A stretch of DNA of 64,000 nucleotides. Origin: Limnomonas spitsbergensis (lineage: Eukaryota; Chlorophyta; Chlorophyceae; Chlamydomonadales). The position numbers and the translations under genes are program-made. How positions within the stretch are numbered: position 1 is the stretch's first letter; each line of letters starts with the position of its first letter. The notes beneath the pieces are model-generated. The model did no database searches, was not told the DNA's origin, and saw only the letters and a list, made by a program, of their open reading frames with translations. This document shows, one piece after another, positions 11,079 through 23,000 of this stretch. The DNA lies in contig JAYJMM010000093.1 in NCBI GenBank assembly GCA_037349105.1, positions 496,001 to 560,000 on the forward strand, in the 5' to 3' direction.

Positions 11079-11478
11079 GAGGTCGGTCAGACTGCGTTAC
11101 GTTTGAGGTTGCGTCACGAAAAAGTGCAAACGCGACGCCGGTCACACTACCCAAACGCCAAACGCAACGCGCCCAAACGCGAAACGCAAACGCAGGGGGG
11201 GGGGGTGAGTTTTCGCGTTTGAGATTTTTCATGAATTCCAACTTAAGCTTGATCTTAAGCTGGACACGAACAATATATATGTTACAAAACAAGGAAATAT
11301 CAACCCCGAGTCGCTGGGAGACGGAATTCGCACAAAAATGTACCATGTCGTGCCACGACATCGTCTTGCCCTGCCGTCTTGCCCAAACGCAGTGTGACCA
11401 GTTTAGCGTCAGATTCACGCTAAATCCAAACGCAACTGCCAAACGCAACCTCAAACGCAACGCAGTCTGACCGACCCC
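11079..11478. mobile_element. MITE copy 1, PIF/Harbinger-like
   Basis: This 400-bp element has terminal inverted repeats starting GAGGTCGGTCAGACTGCGTT on the left and, read from the right, GGGGTCGGTCAGACTGCGTT. The repeats extend imperfectly for about 35 bp. TAA lies directly outside both ends (11076-11078 and 11479-11481), a 3-bp target duplication of the TWA class. The interior is rich in CAAACGC motifs with a G9-10 run near 11196, and holds no transposase. Copy 2 at 36715 shares the ends and the interior motif. Confidence 0.88.
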
Positions 11479-11481
11479 TAA

Positions 11482-12955
11482 GTGGTGTCACAAAATGCGT
11501 GCGTCCGTCAGTAGGCTAACCAGGGGAGGCTATCCAGGCGAGCAGTATACTTTGTCGAATATGATTTTCATGGTTACGTGTGTAGAACTGTTGCCGAAAT
11601 TTTGCTAGGATTGCCGCGGTTGTCGCGATGAATCAGATACTGGGCGTCTGGGCGGTCGCGCTGAGGTTGTGAGTCTGTGACGCGGCCGGGGAGGCGATTG
11701 GCCGAAGGCGCATAACGGAAGGTAGCAAGCCCCATGCCTATAAATGTCTCATACTCATGGACAGCAGCTGGCCGTGACATCGCCTCGCCTCGCAGGTTCA
11801 GCGGCGAGGCCGACATCGGCGGCAGTAGCATTGAGTCGACGGATGCAAAAACTGAGAACAATTGCAATCATCGGATGCAAGGGAGTATGCGTCCTACAAA
11901 ATACTGTCCAGAAATCTCTAGGTTAGAGAGACCGGGGGAGAGAAACCAGGGGGAGAGACGTTCAAAATTGGCAAAAACAGTCGGGGCGGTTGTACATCTT
12001 GAATTAATGTCCTGTCAGGTCGTTTCACTTTGAAGCAAAGGAAGCGAAGATCTGCAACGGTCATGTAAACATGACTGAAAGAGATTCCGTTTCTTGATGT
12101 GCTGGCCATTTTGAGTCGCGCGGCCTACGACTGGCCCTGGTGCAGCTCTCGCCTTCAAACTGACGTCATCCCTTTCCTGCACAATTTAGAGGTCGACATC
12201 AATTTCTGGATTCCTAAATTCTTAAATACTGGATTAGTGGAGTTCGTGGACCGAGGAGCCCTGGGGACGCTGCTAGCGGACGCACATGGTCATGTCAGGA
12301 CAGAAACAGCTTCCAGTGAAGCTTTCGTCCGTCGTCAATGCATCAAGAGTAAGCTGCAGCATTCCGAAATAAGCAGGGGAAACCGAGGGAGATTTATCAT
12401 AGCCCGCGCAGCATGTGCATGCGCACCACATGGAGATACATGTCCCTCCATTCCCCCTTCTTGCCCTGGTGCAGGCAGCACGGAGAGGGAATGGAGGGAC
12501 AGGTAGTGAAGGATATTCCTCCAAACATACCTTTCTTCTGTTAATCCTCCGCATGGCATTTGGTGCCTGACACGCACAGAGCATGCGCACCCGCATGAAG
12601 ACGTCTGTCCGTCCCGCCATTCCCCTCATGACCCAAGTCTCCCCCACAGTGGCTCTCCCTCCTTGAACATGTCATGCAATCCTACCATGCATTGCACCCC
12701 CCTCTGCACATGTCATGCATGCCTACCATGCATTTCCTGCAAGGCCTCAGGCGCCCTAGACGCATCAGAGCACCCGACTGTGCCTCCCCCCCTTCAAGCC
12801 TCTCTTGCGACCCCTCCCTCTCATCCCCGATCCTAGTGAGACCTAATCCTCACATGCATGTCCCAGCCATCATCGTCTAAGCCAAGCCTGATTCATTTGT
12901 CATGTTGTCAACATCACTTGTATTTTTTAATGCCTATTTATCGGGCGTCAGTGTA
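11482..12955. other. Intergenic region with one strong hairpin
   Basis: No gene is supported. ORFs up to 135 codons here lack any recognisable domain. Perfect 15-bp inverted arms TGTCCCTCCATTCCC (12441-12455) and GGGAATGGAGGGACA (12487-12501) enclose a 31-nt loop. A direct repeat of CATGTCATGCA/CCTACCATGCATT lies at 12668-12735. Confidence 0.55.
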
Positions 12956-12957
12956 CC

Positions 12958-13270
12958 TTCAGGGGGCTGCCAAAGGCCCCAGTGGGCCCAGTGGGCCCCC
13001 AAAGGCCATAGTGGGCCAGTAAGGGCCTCAGGCCCCAGGCCCCAGGCCCCATGCCCCAGTGGGCCAGCAAGGGCCCCAGGCCCCATGCCCCAGAGGCCAG
13101 CAAGGGCCCCAGGCCCCAGGCCCCATGCCCCATTGGGCCAGCAAGGGCCCCAGGCCCCAGGCCCCATGCCCCATTGGGCCAGCAAGGGCCCCAGGCCCCA
13201 GGCCCCATGCCCCAGTGGGCCAGCAAGGGCCCCAGGCCCCAGGCCCCAGTGGGCCAGCAAGGGCCTCATT
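12958..13270 (+). repeat. GGCCCCAGGCCCC minisatellite
   Basis: Units of about 30-45 bp combine GGCCCCAGGCCCCATGCCCC with AGTGGGCCAGCAAGG. About seven copies are present. It is open in several frames on both strands (Pro/Gln/Gly-rich), which is a repeat artefact. Confidence 0.9.
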
Positions 13271-13737
13271 GCAGCCATACCTTCACCGGTCTGCGGCTGA
13301 TGGCCCAAGCAGCACGTCTACTCATGCGTGGGGCCTCCATCCGAAGGCCAGGGGGTAGCTGAGCTGTAGCTGAGCTATAGCTGAAGTGCAGCCGAGCCAC
13401 GATACAACAATCACGGATCCTTCCACATCAATGACATAACCATTGGGTGTCCCATCAGAGCTTCGTGGTGACGAGCAGATGCTTCCACACTTTTGTTCCA
13501 GCTAATAAGTTCAATTTCAAAGTCCCCCAACCGAGGCCCTGCCGCCCATTCCCCGATGCTCTCTACCTCCTAACACTTCAGTCCCCCCTCCCAATGCCCT
13601 TCCCAATGCCGTGTCACCTCTGTAGGGCTGCATGTGTCGCATGAGCGAGAGTTTCAACCAATCTGTCCCATGTTGTCTATTTCTGGCTTTTCATAGCTTC
13701 CATCCTTTTTCCAACTCAGCTCGGATTCAGTGGCCTG

Positions 13738-13890
13738 TGTTTCATTGCATGGCATAGCATGGTATGGCATAGAATGGCATAGTATGGCATTGCATTGCAT
13801 GGCATTGCATGGCATGGCATTGCATAGCATATTAGCATGGCATAGCATAGCATAGTATAGCATAGCATAGCATAGCATGGCATAGTCTCT
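13738..13890 (+). repeat. GGCATAGCAT/GGCATTGCAT pentamer-decamer repeat
   Basis: Short AGCAT/GGCAT units are repeated about 25 times just upstream of the kinesin coding start. No gene lies within it. Confidence 0.85.
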
Positions 13891-13900
13891 CTTCCCCGTG

Positions 13901-14030
13901 CAGTACGAGTCCACCACGTCTCAGTCACTCATCCTCTTCCCTCCCTCCTGCCACGCGCAGTATGTGCCTAACATGTCTCAGTCACTCATCCTCTTCCCTC
14001 CCTCCTGCCACGTGCAGTATGTGCCTAACA
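13901..14030 (+). repeat. 57-bp direct repeats at the start of the kinesin coding region
   Basis: Three copies of a CAG-TATGTGCCTAACANG-TCTCA segment start at 13901, 13958 and 14015. The middle copy provides ATG where the third has ACG. The period is a multiple of three, so the frame stays open through all copies. This makes the true start ambiguous. Confidence 0.85.
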
Positions 14031-17000
14031 CGTCTCAATCCTCACTCATTGTGGCTGTGCGCGTCCGGCCGCTGCTCAAGAACGAGCGGGATGGCAAAGC
14101 AAAGACGCGTGACATTATGCGTGTGATGGATGGGAAAGTGGTGCTCGTGCTGGATCCGGATGAGACCAAGGTGTGGACATGGGGCGGTAGGGTAACATGC
14201 TTGGCGTCATGCATGGTGGATTGATGGCATGGTGGGCAGTACATATAGCGGTATGCATGGCAGCATGCATGACGGTGTTCATAGCGTTACGCATGGCGGG
14301 ACTGCAAGGCGGTGTACTTGGTTGCATGCATGGCGGTATAGTTGGTTGCATGCATGGCGGTATGCATTGCGGTATGCATTGTGGTATGCATTGCGGTATG
14401 CATTGCGGTATGCTTGGCGGTATACTTGGTTGCATGCATAGCAGTATGCATGGCGGTATGCATGGCAGTATGCATGGTGGTATACTTGGTTGCATGCATG
14501 GCAGTATGCATGGAGGTATGCATGGCAGCATGTACGGAGGTATGTATGGAGGTATGCATGGCGGTGTACATGGCGTTATGTACGGCGGTATGCATGGTGG
14601 CATACATGTCGTGACACCATGCGTGTGCAAGGTAGAACTTTGCATGTCCAACATAGGCATGAGCCTGGGCATAGGCATGGGTATGGGCATGGACATGGGT
14701 ATGGGCATGGCCATCATAGGTATAGGCATGGCTATGTGTGCAGGGGGCTGTGACAGAGATCTCGCTTTGTATCAAAGGCGAGAATGATTTAAAAGGCTTG
14801 CTGCGCACCCAGTGTGTGTACTGCAGGACAGGTATTCCGATCGGAATCAGATGCAGCCCAGATACACCCCCTTCCCACCCTCTCACACTATTCCCACCAT
14901 CCCACATGTGTACCGCAGGACTATCTGGATCAGATGCAGAACCGCACCAAGGAGAAGCGGTACACTTTCGATGTGGCCTTTGACCCCCTGGTGAGAGAAG
15001 CGGTACAATTGTGATTTGGGCTTTGACTCGCCAGGCGGCAGAAGCCAGGGAGGGAGTAGAAGGTGTGGGGGACATACCGGTACGTGTCAAAGTATGAATC
15101 TGTACTTCTGCAGGGCAACGTTTCTGGGCAGGGGCCATACGGACAGTCCCTGCCCCCCGTAGTGCAGAATTGTGTGACCATCACACTGTACTGCCACGTG
15201 CCTGCGCTCCTGCCGGCTAGCCAGCTCCCTTCACAGTCCCTCCCCACCCCTTCACACTCCCTCCCCACCCTTTCACACCGTTCACCCATAGGTTAAGACC
15301 ACGTCAGGCGTGCAGATAGAATGTGTGAAATAACACCCTTAGCCCTAAACCCTTCTCCGTGAACCCTTATCCCTTCATACTAAACCCTCCTCCATTAACC
15401 CTTCTCCCTGAACCCCTATCCCTAAACCCTTCTCCGTTAACCTTTATCCCTTTACCCTTATCCGTTAACCTTTATCCCTGTACCCTTCTCCCTAAACCCT
15501 TATCCCTGTACCCTTCTCCCTAAACCCTTCTCCCTAAACCCTTCTCCCTAAACCCTTCTCCCTAAACCCTTCTCCCTAAACCCTTATCCCTATACCCTTA
15601 TCCCTAAACCCTTATCCCTATACCCTTCTCCGTTAACTCTTATCCCTATACCCTTCTCCGTTAACCCTTATCCCTAAACCCTTCTCCCTATACCCTTCTC
15701 CGTTAACTCTTATCCCTATACCCTTCTCCGTTAACCCTTATCCCTATACCCTTCTCCGTTAACCCTTATCCCTATACCCTTCTCCGTTAACCCTTATCCC
15801 TATACCCTTCTCTGTTAACCCTTATCCCTAAACCCTTATCCCTATACCCTTCTCCGTTAACCCTTCTACCTAAACCCTTCTCCCTAAACCCTTCTCCCTA
15901 AACCCTTCTCCCTATACCCTTCTCCGTTAACTCTTATCCCTATACCCTTCTCCGTTAACTCTTATCCCTATACCCTTCTCCGTTAACCCTTATCCCTAAA
16001 CCCTTATCCCTAAACCCTTATCCCTATACCCTTCTCCGTTAACCCTTATCCCTATACCCTTCTCCGTTAACCCTTATCCCTAAACCCTTATCCCTAAACC
16101 CTTATCCCTATACCCTTCTCCGTTAACCCTTATCCGTTAAACCTCAGGCTTTTATCCTAAACAGCACCCTCATACTTAACCTCCTTATGCTAACCCTTAA
16201 CCCCTTACCCCAAACCCTCAGGCATCGAATGAAGACGTATACAACGGTACCATACGGGACTTGGTGGTTGGTGTGCTCTATGGAATCAACACAACCGTGT
16301 TTGCCTACGGGGCGACTGGCAGCGGCAAGACCTATACCATGGTTGGTGAGTGATGAGGGTTAAGGCATTGTCGGGGTTCAGGGTTAACCCTTTACCGCAC
16401 ATGGTTGCCTATGGGGCGACTGGCAGCGGCAAGACCTATACCTTGGTTGGTGAGTGACGAGGGTTTAGGCATTGTCGGGGTTCAGGGTTAACCCTTTACC
16501 GCACATGGTTGCCTATGGGGCGACTGGCAGCGGCAAGACCTATACCTTGGTTGGTGAGTGACGAGGGTTTAGGCGTTTTTAGGGTTCAGGGTTTGAACCC
16601 TTTACCACCCCTCCTACTTCTGATGCATTTTATTTAACATACCGTAATTACATACCACTGGTACCGCTATTTATGTTTTTAATTACCTTGTTTATTACCT
16701 TCTCCCCCTCCCAGGTGGCCCCAATGACCCAGGCCTGATGCTCCCACCATTTCCTCCTAAGTCTGATGTATTTATTTTAACACAATTATACCACTGGTAC
16801 CGGTATTTATGTTTTTAATTAACTTGTTTATTATTCTCCCCCCGTCCCAGGTGGCCCCAATGACCCAGGCCTGATGATTCTGTCTCTGGAGCGCATCTTC
16901 ACCGAGCGGCAGCGCCTGTTCGGCGATGAGGACTTTGAAGTACAATGCAGCTACCTGGAAGTGTACAACGAGGTATGTGGCACTGTACTGCATCAGGGAA

Positions 17001-20000
17001 TGGGAAGGGAGGGAAGGGAAGGGGAGGGGAGGGGAGGGGAGGGGAGTATGGGGGAAGGGAGGGGAGGGGAGGGGAGGGGAGGCAGGGGGTGGAAAGGGAG
17101 GGGAGGGGAGGGGAGGGGAGGGAAAGGGAGGGGAGGGAAGGGGAGGGAAGGGCACTTCACCGAGCGGCAGCGCCTGTTTGGCAATGAGGACTTAGAAGTA
17201 CAATGCAGCTACCTGGAAGTTTACAACGAGGTACGTGGCACTGTACTGCATCAGGAGAGAGGGGGATAAGTGTTGTGAAGTGTGACACTGTGTGGCACTG
17301 TGCGAATAGAGAAGTGTGGCAAAGTGTGGGACAGTGCTGCAGCAGGAGGGGGAGAAATGTTGTTACGTTTTGTGAGGGGAGGGGAGGAGGGAGGGAGAGG
17401 ATGGGTACATTCAGTGCTGTGCAATTGTATCGTAATTCAGAAATCGTGCAAGGAACTACAGGGTCCCTTCCTGTGAAAATTTTCGGAATTTGCCCTATTT
17501 GCCCTATTTGCCCTATTTGCCCTATTTGCCCTATTTGCCCTATTTGCCCTATTTGCCCTATTTGCCCTATTTGCCCTATTTGCCCTATTTGCCCTATTTG
17601 CCCTATTTGCCCTATTTGCCCTATTTGCCCTATTTGCCCTATTTGCCCTATTTGCCCTATTTGCCCTATTTGCTCTATTTGCCCTATTTGCCCTATTTGC
17701 CCTATTTGCCCTATTTGCTCTATTTGCCCTATTTGCCCTATTTGCCCTATTTGCCCTATTTGCCCTATTTGCCCTATTTGCCCTATTTGCCCTATTTGCT
17801 CTATTTGCCCTATTTGCCCTATTTGCCCTATTTGCCCTATTTGCTCTATTTGCCCTATTTGCCCTATTTGCCCTATTTGCCCTATTTGCCCTATTTGCCC
17901 TATTTGCCCTATTTGCCCTATTTGCTCTATTTGCCCTATTTGCCCTATTTGCCCTATTTGCCCTATTTGCCCTATTTGCCCTATTTGCCCTACTTGCCCT
18001 ACTTGCCCTATTTGCCCTATTTGCCCTATTTGCTCTATTTGCCCTATTTGCTCTATTTGCCCTATTTGCCCTATTTGCCCTATTTGCTCTATTTGCCCTA
18101 TTTGCCCTATTTGCCCTATTTGCCCTATTTGCCCTATTTGCTCTATTTGCCCTATTTGCCCTATTTGCTCTATTTGCCCTATTTGCCCTATTTGCCCTAT
18201 TTGCCCTATTTGCTCTATTTGCCCTATTTGCCCTACTTGCCCTACTTGCCCTATTTGCCCTATTTGCTCTATATGCCCTATTTGCCCTATTTGCCCTATT
18301 TGCCCTATTTGCTCTATTTGCCCTATTTGCCCTATTTGCCCTATTTGCCCTATTTGCCCTATTTGCCCTATTTGCCCTACTTGCCCTATTTGCCCTATTT
18401 GCTCTATTTGCCCTATTTGCCCTATTTGCCCTACTTGCCCTATTTGCCCTATTTGCCCTATTTGCCCTACTTGCCCTATTTGCCCTATTTGCCCTATTTG
18501 CCCTACTTGCTCTATTTGCCCTATTTGCCCTATTTGCCCTATTTGCTCTATATGCCCTATTTGCCCTATTTGCCCTATTTGCCCTATTTGCCCTCGGTGA
18601 CTGTAACTCAGCTGCATAATTCGGACCCTAAACCTCAAATCCTAAACTGAACTCCTACTCCCCAACTCCCTTGCCTTGCCCCCCTGTCCCGTGCGTCCTC
18701 CCCATGCCCTCCGGCCCTCTGAGCTGTGGGAAGACATGTGGCTGAATGGCTGCTCCCCAACTCCCTTGCCTCGCCCCCCTGTCCCCTCTGTCTTGGGGAC
18801 CTGTAGGCTATGTAAGCGATCTGCTGGTGAAGAACTCCGGGCCCACTGGACTCTTTTTCCCCAACATTGGCTTACTTGCCCCCCTGTTCCATTAATTCGT
18901 CCTAGTGAAGATTTCCGGGCCCACTGGACTCTTTTTCCCCAACATTGGCTTACTTGCCCCCCTGTTCCATTAATTCGTCCTAGTGAAGAACTCCTGCTGG
19001 GATAATGGTAAATCTTACTCCTCCACTCCCTTGCTCTGCCCCCCTGTCCCATTCATTCGTCCGAGTGGAGAACTCCTGCTGGGATAATGGTAAATCTTAC
19101 TCCTCCACTCCCTTGCTCTGCCCCCCTGTCCCATTCATTCGTCCGAGTGGAGAACTCCTGCTGGGATAATGGTAAATCTTACTCCTCCACTCCCTTGCTC
19201 TGCCCCCCTGTCCCATTCATTCGTCCTAGTGGAGAACTCCTGCTGGGATAATGGTAAATCTTACTCCTCCACTCCCTTGCTCTGCCCCCCTGTCCCATTC
19301 ATCTCTCGGGTAGAGACTATTTACGACCCGCTGGTGAAGAGCTCCGGCCCACGGGAGCTGTGGGGTGAAATGTGGCTGGCATGTCCTGACTAATTGCCCC
19401 CAACCCCGGCTTATTTCGCCCCCCTGTCCCCATTCATCCATCTTTCAGACTATTTACGACCCGCTGGTGAAGAACTCCGGCCTGTAGAGCTGCGGGTAGA
19501 TATTTGGCTGGCACAAGTGAACTCTTTATCCCCAACTGCCTTGCTTTGCCCCCTGTCCACTTAATAATCCTACTATCCTAGTGGCGAACTCATGACTAGA
19601 TAACTTCCCAACTGCCTTGTTTTGCCCCCCCTGCCCCATTCATCCGCCGTGTACGACTTGCTGGTGAAGAACTCCCTCAGAGCATGGGAAGAAATTTGGC
19701 TGGCACTAAAAAGCTGTTTTCCCCAACTGCCTTGCTTTGCCCCCCCTGTCCCATTAATTCATCCTAGTGACAAATCCAGCTGGGAAACTGGTCACCGAAA
19801 TCTTACTCCTCTCCCTTGTTTCGCCCCCCTGTCCCCATTCATCCATCTTTCAGACTATTTACGACCTGCTAGTGAAGAACTCCGGCCCTCTAGAGCTGCG
19901 GGAAGACCCCGACCAAGGGGTGCAAGTCGCCGGGCTCAAGAAGATCACTGTTCAGGGCGCGGGAGACGTGATGGTGGGTGCAGTGTGAAACATGAAGTGT

Positions 20001-23000
20001 GCAGGGTGAATCTTGAGGTATGAAGTGTGGACCCTGAAGTGTGAATATATGCTTAACAGGCAAAAATCGCGGGGGGCTCCTTTAGGGAGCTCCTTTGCCT
20101 CTCCAATTCTCTGAAGACACACTGCTAAGGGCGCAAGGGACGTGATGGTGGGTATAGAGGGAAACATGAGGTCTGAAGTGTGGAACCATACGGTATAAGA
20201 AATAAAGAAATAAAAACAAACTACCATGCAGCAGGAGAGATAGAGTTGTGATCCACACTTTAACCATCACTTTCCTCGCCGCACACAGAATCTTCTGGAG
20301 GAGGAAGACTGTTGTGATCCACACTCTAACCATTACCCCCCTCCCACACCACAGGTTCTTCTGGAGGAAGACCACTGTTGTGATTCACACTTAAACCATC
20401 ACCCCCCCCCCTCGCCGCACACAGGGTCTTCTGGATGATGGCAACCGGAGGAGGAAGACCGAGTCCACGGACGCGAATTCACAATCATCGAGGTCCCATG
20501 CGGTGCGCTGTTTAGGGCCCGGGTGGGGAACACGGAGGGGGCAGTGGGGGGGGAACACGGGGGGAGGGGAGGAGGGAAACACGGGGGGACAGTGGGAGAT
20601 GGGGGGCTGGGATGGGGGGGGGAGCAGGGAAACACGGGGGGACAGTGGGAGATGGGGGACTGGGATGGGGGGGGGAGCAGGGAAACACGGGGGGACAGGA
20701 GGGGGGGGGGACTGGGAGGGGAGGGGAGGGGAACACGTGGGGACGGGAGGGGCTGGCAGGGGGGGGGAGAGGGGGGGAACACGGGGGGTCAGGAAGGGGG
20801 AGGACAGGGACGGGGGGGGGAGGGGGGGGGGAGGGGAACACGGGGGGACAGTGGGGGGGGGTGGGGGGGGGGATGGGAGAGGAGGGGAACACGGGGGGAT
20901 GGGTGGGGGAGGGGAACACGGGGGGACGGGATGGGTGGGGGAGGGGAACACGGGGGGACGGGATGGGTGGGGGAGGGGAAAAGAGGGGGTGGGAGAGGAG
21001 CTTTGCACTACCTCTGCACTACCCCTGCACTACCTCTTGCTCCCCATTCCTCACTCCTTACCCCTGCACTGCCTCTTGCTTGTCACTCCTTACTCCTGTA
21101 ATGCCTCTTGCTTGTCACTCCTTACTCCTGCACTGCCTCTTGCTTCTCACTCCTTACCCCTGCACTGCCTCTTGCTTGTCACTCCTTACTCCTGCACTGC
21201 CTCATGCTTCTCACTCCTTACCTCTGCACTGCCTCTTGCTTGTCACTCCTTACTCCTGTAATGCCTCTTGCTTGTCACTCCTTACTCCTGCACTGCCTCT
21301 TGCTTCTCACTCCTTACCCCTGCACTGCCTTCCGCTCCACACCACTCCCACTCCTCACTCCTCTCCCCTGCTCTACCTCTTGCTCCTCACTCCTCACTCC
21401 TCACCCCTGTACTGCCCCCCTCACTCCAACCCACGCCTCACTCCCCACTCCTGTACTGCCCCCCGCTCCCCACCATTATGCTCTTTCCAGGTGCTAGAGA
21501 TCAATGTCCGCCGCTCGCCCCGGAACCACTATCGAGTCCAGCAGTTGTGTGCGAAGCTGGCTCTAGTAGATCTGGCTGGATCTGAACGGGCAGCAGGTGG
21601 GTGGCAGATTTGGCTGGATCTGAACGGGCAGCAGACAGGTGTTAGATCTTTCTGGATCTGAACGGGCAGCAGACAGGTGTTAGATCTTGCTGGATCTGAA
21701 CAGGCAGCAGGTGGGTGGTAGATTTGGCTGGATCTGAACGGGCAGCAGGTGGGTGGAAGGTCTGGCTGGTTCTGAATGGACAGCAGGTGGGTGGTAGATG
21801 TTGCTGGATCTTGAGGGACAGCTGGGGGGGTGGTAGATATGGCTGGATCTGAATCGGCAGGGGTGGGTGGTAGATCTGGCTGGTCTTAAGGGGCAGCTTG
21901 TGGGTGGTAGATCTGGCTGAATCTCGAGGGGCAGCTGGGGGGTGACAGACTGGATCTGGCTGGATCTGGATGGGCAGTGGCAGTTGGTATAGATCTGGCT
22001 GGATCCAAAATGGGCAGCAAAGTATTGACAGCTCTGTCTGGATCTGAACAGGCAGCAAGCACCTGGTTGATGTGGCTGGATCCGGGCGGGCAGCCTGTCA
22101 GTGGAAGCTGGGTGCTACATGTGAATGTGTCAATGACGTTACACCTCTGGGCCCTGCTGAAAGGGCTCGGCCGCGTGGGTGCCCATGCCTGTGAGTGCGG
22201 ATGTGGTATTGTTTTAGCCCGGCACTTGGGAGAGATCCTGGAGGGCATTGAAGGGGTGAAAAACAAACCAGGAAGTTAGTCAGTCGTGAGTATCTAAAGA
22301 GGTTGAAGTCGCCATCTCACATGCACCTGTCACTGTCAGCTCCTTTGCCATCCCCATGTCTTGTCCATCCCCCCCCCCCCCCGCCCCCCCCTACCTTCTT
22401 GTCTTCCCCCCCCCCCCCCTCCTCCTTCTTGTCTCCCCCCCTGCCCACGTCTCCCCCCCCCCTGCCCACGTCTCCGCCCCCCCCCCCCCCCCCCCCTCCT
22501 TGCTCCCCATTCCCTTTGCCCTTCTAAGGATTTCACACAAGCTGTGAAGCCCCAATATTCAGCCGCACTCCACATGCACACCTGATGCGGCCTGCTGACT
22601 GTTATCCTTTTGTTCAGGGTTCCAGTTCTGAACCTAAACCCCCAAGCTGTCACCTGCTGACTATTATCTTGTTGATACAGACACAAACAACGTGGGCCAG
22701 AAGCTGCGTGATGGGGCCAACATCAACCGATCCTTGCTGGCACTGGCCAACTGCATTAATGCGCTCGGGAAGCAGGTGAGTGGATGGCGGGTGGGTGAGT
22801 GGGGAAGTATGTGAGCTTAAACCCTTAACTCAGCCTCCTGATCCCTAAACCCTGCACCCTTGACTCAATGCCTGATCCCTAAACCCTGAAGCCTTAACCC
22901 CAAACCTTACGCCAAGGGTGGGACTTCAACCTCACACCGTGGACCCTGAACCCTTTACTCAGCCTCCTGCTCCCTCAATCCTAAACCCTTTACTCAACCT

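Noticed and set aside
13738..13890. CRISPR-like regular repeat pattern
   Set aside because: Units are 5-10 bp without spacers, in a eukaryotic genome. It is a simple repeat.
17157..18650. ORFs of 386-493 codons on both strands
   Set aside because: They are frames through the 9-bp TTTGCCCTA array in a kinesin intron, with no domain and no independent codon bias.
20391..21008. Proline-rich minus-strand ORFs of over 200 codons
   Set aside because: They are the C-rich complement of the GGGGAACACGGGGGGA minisatellite in kinesin intron 6.
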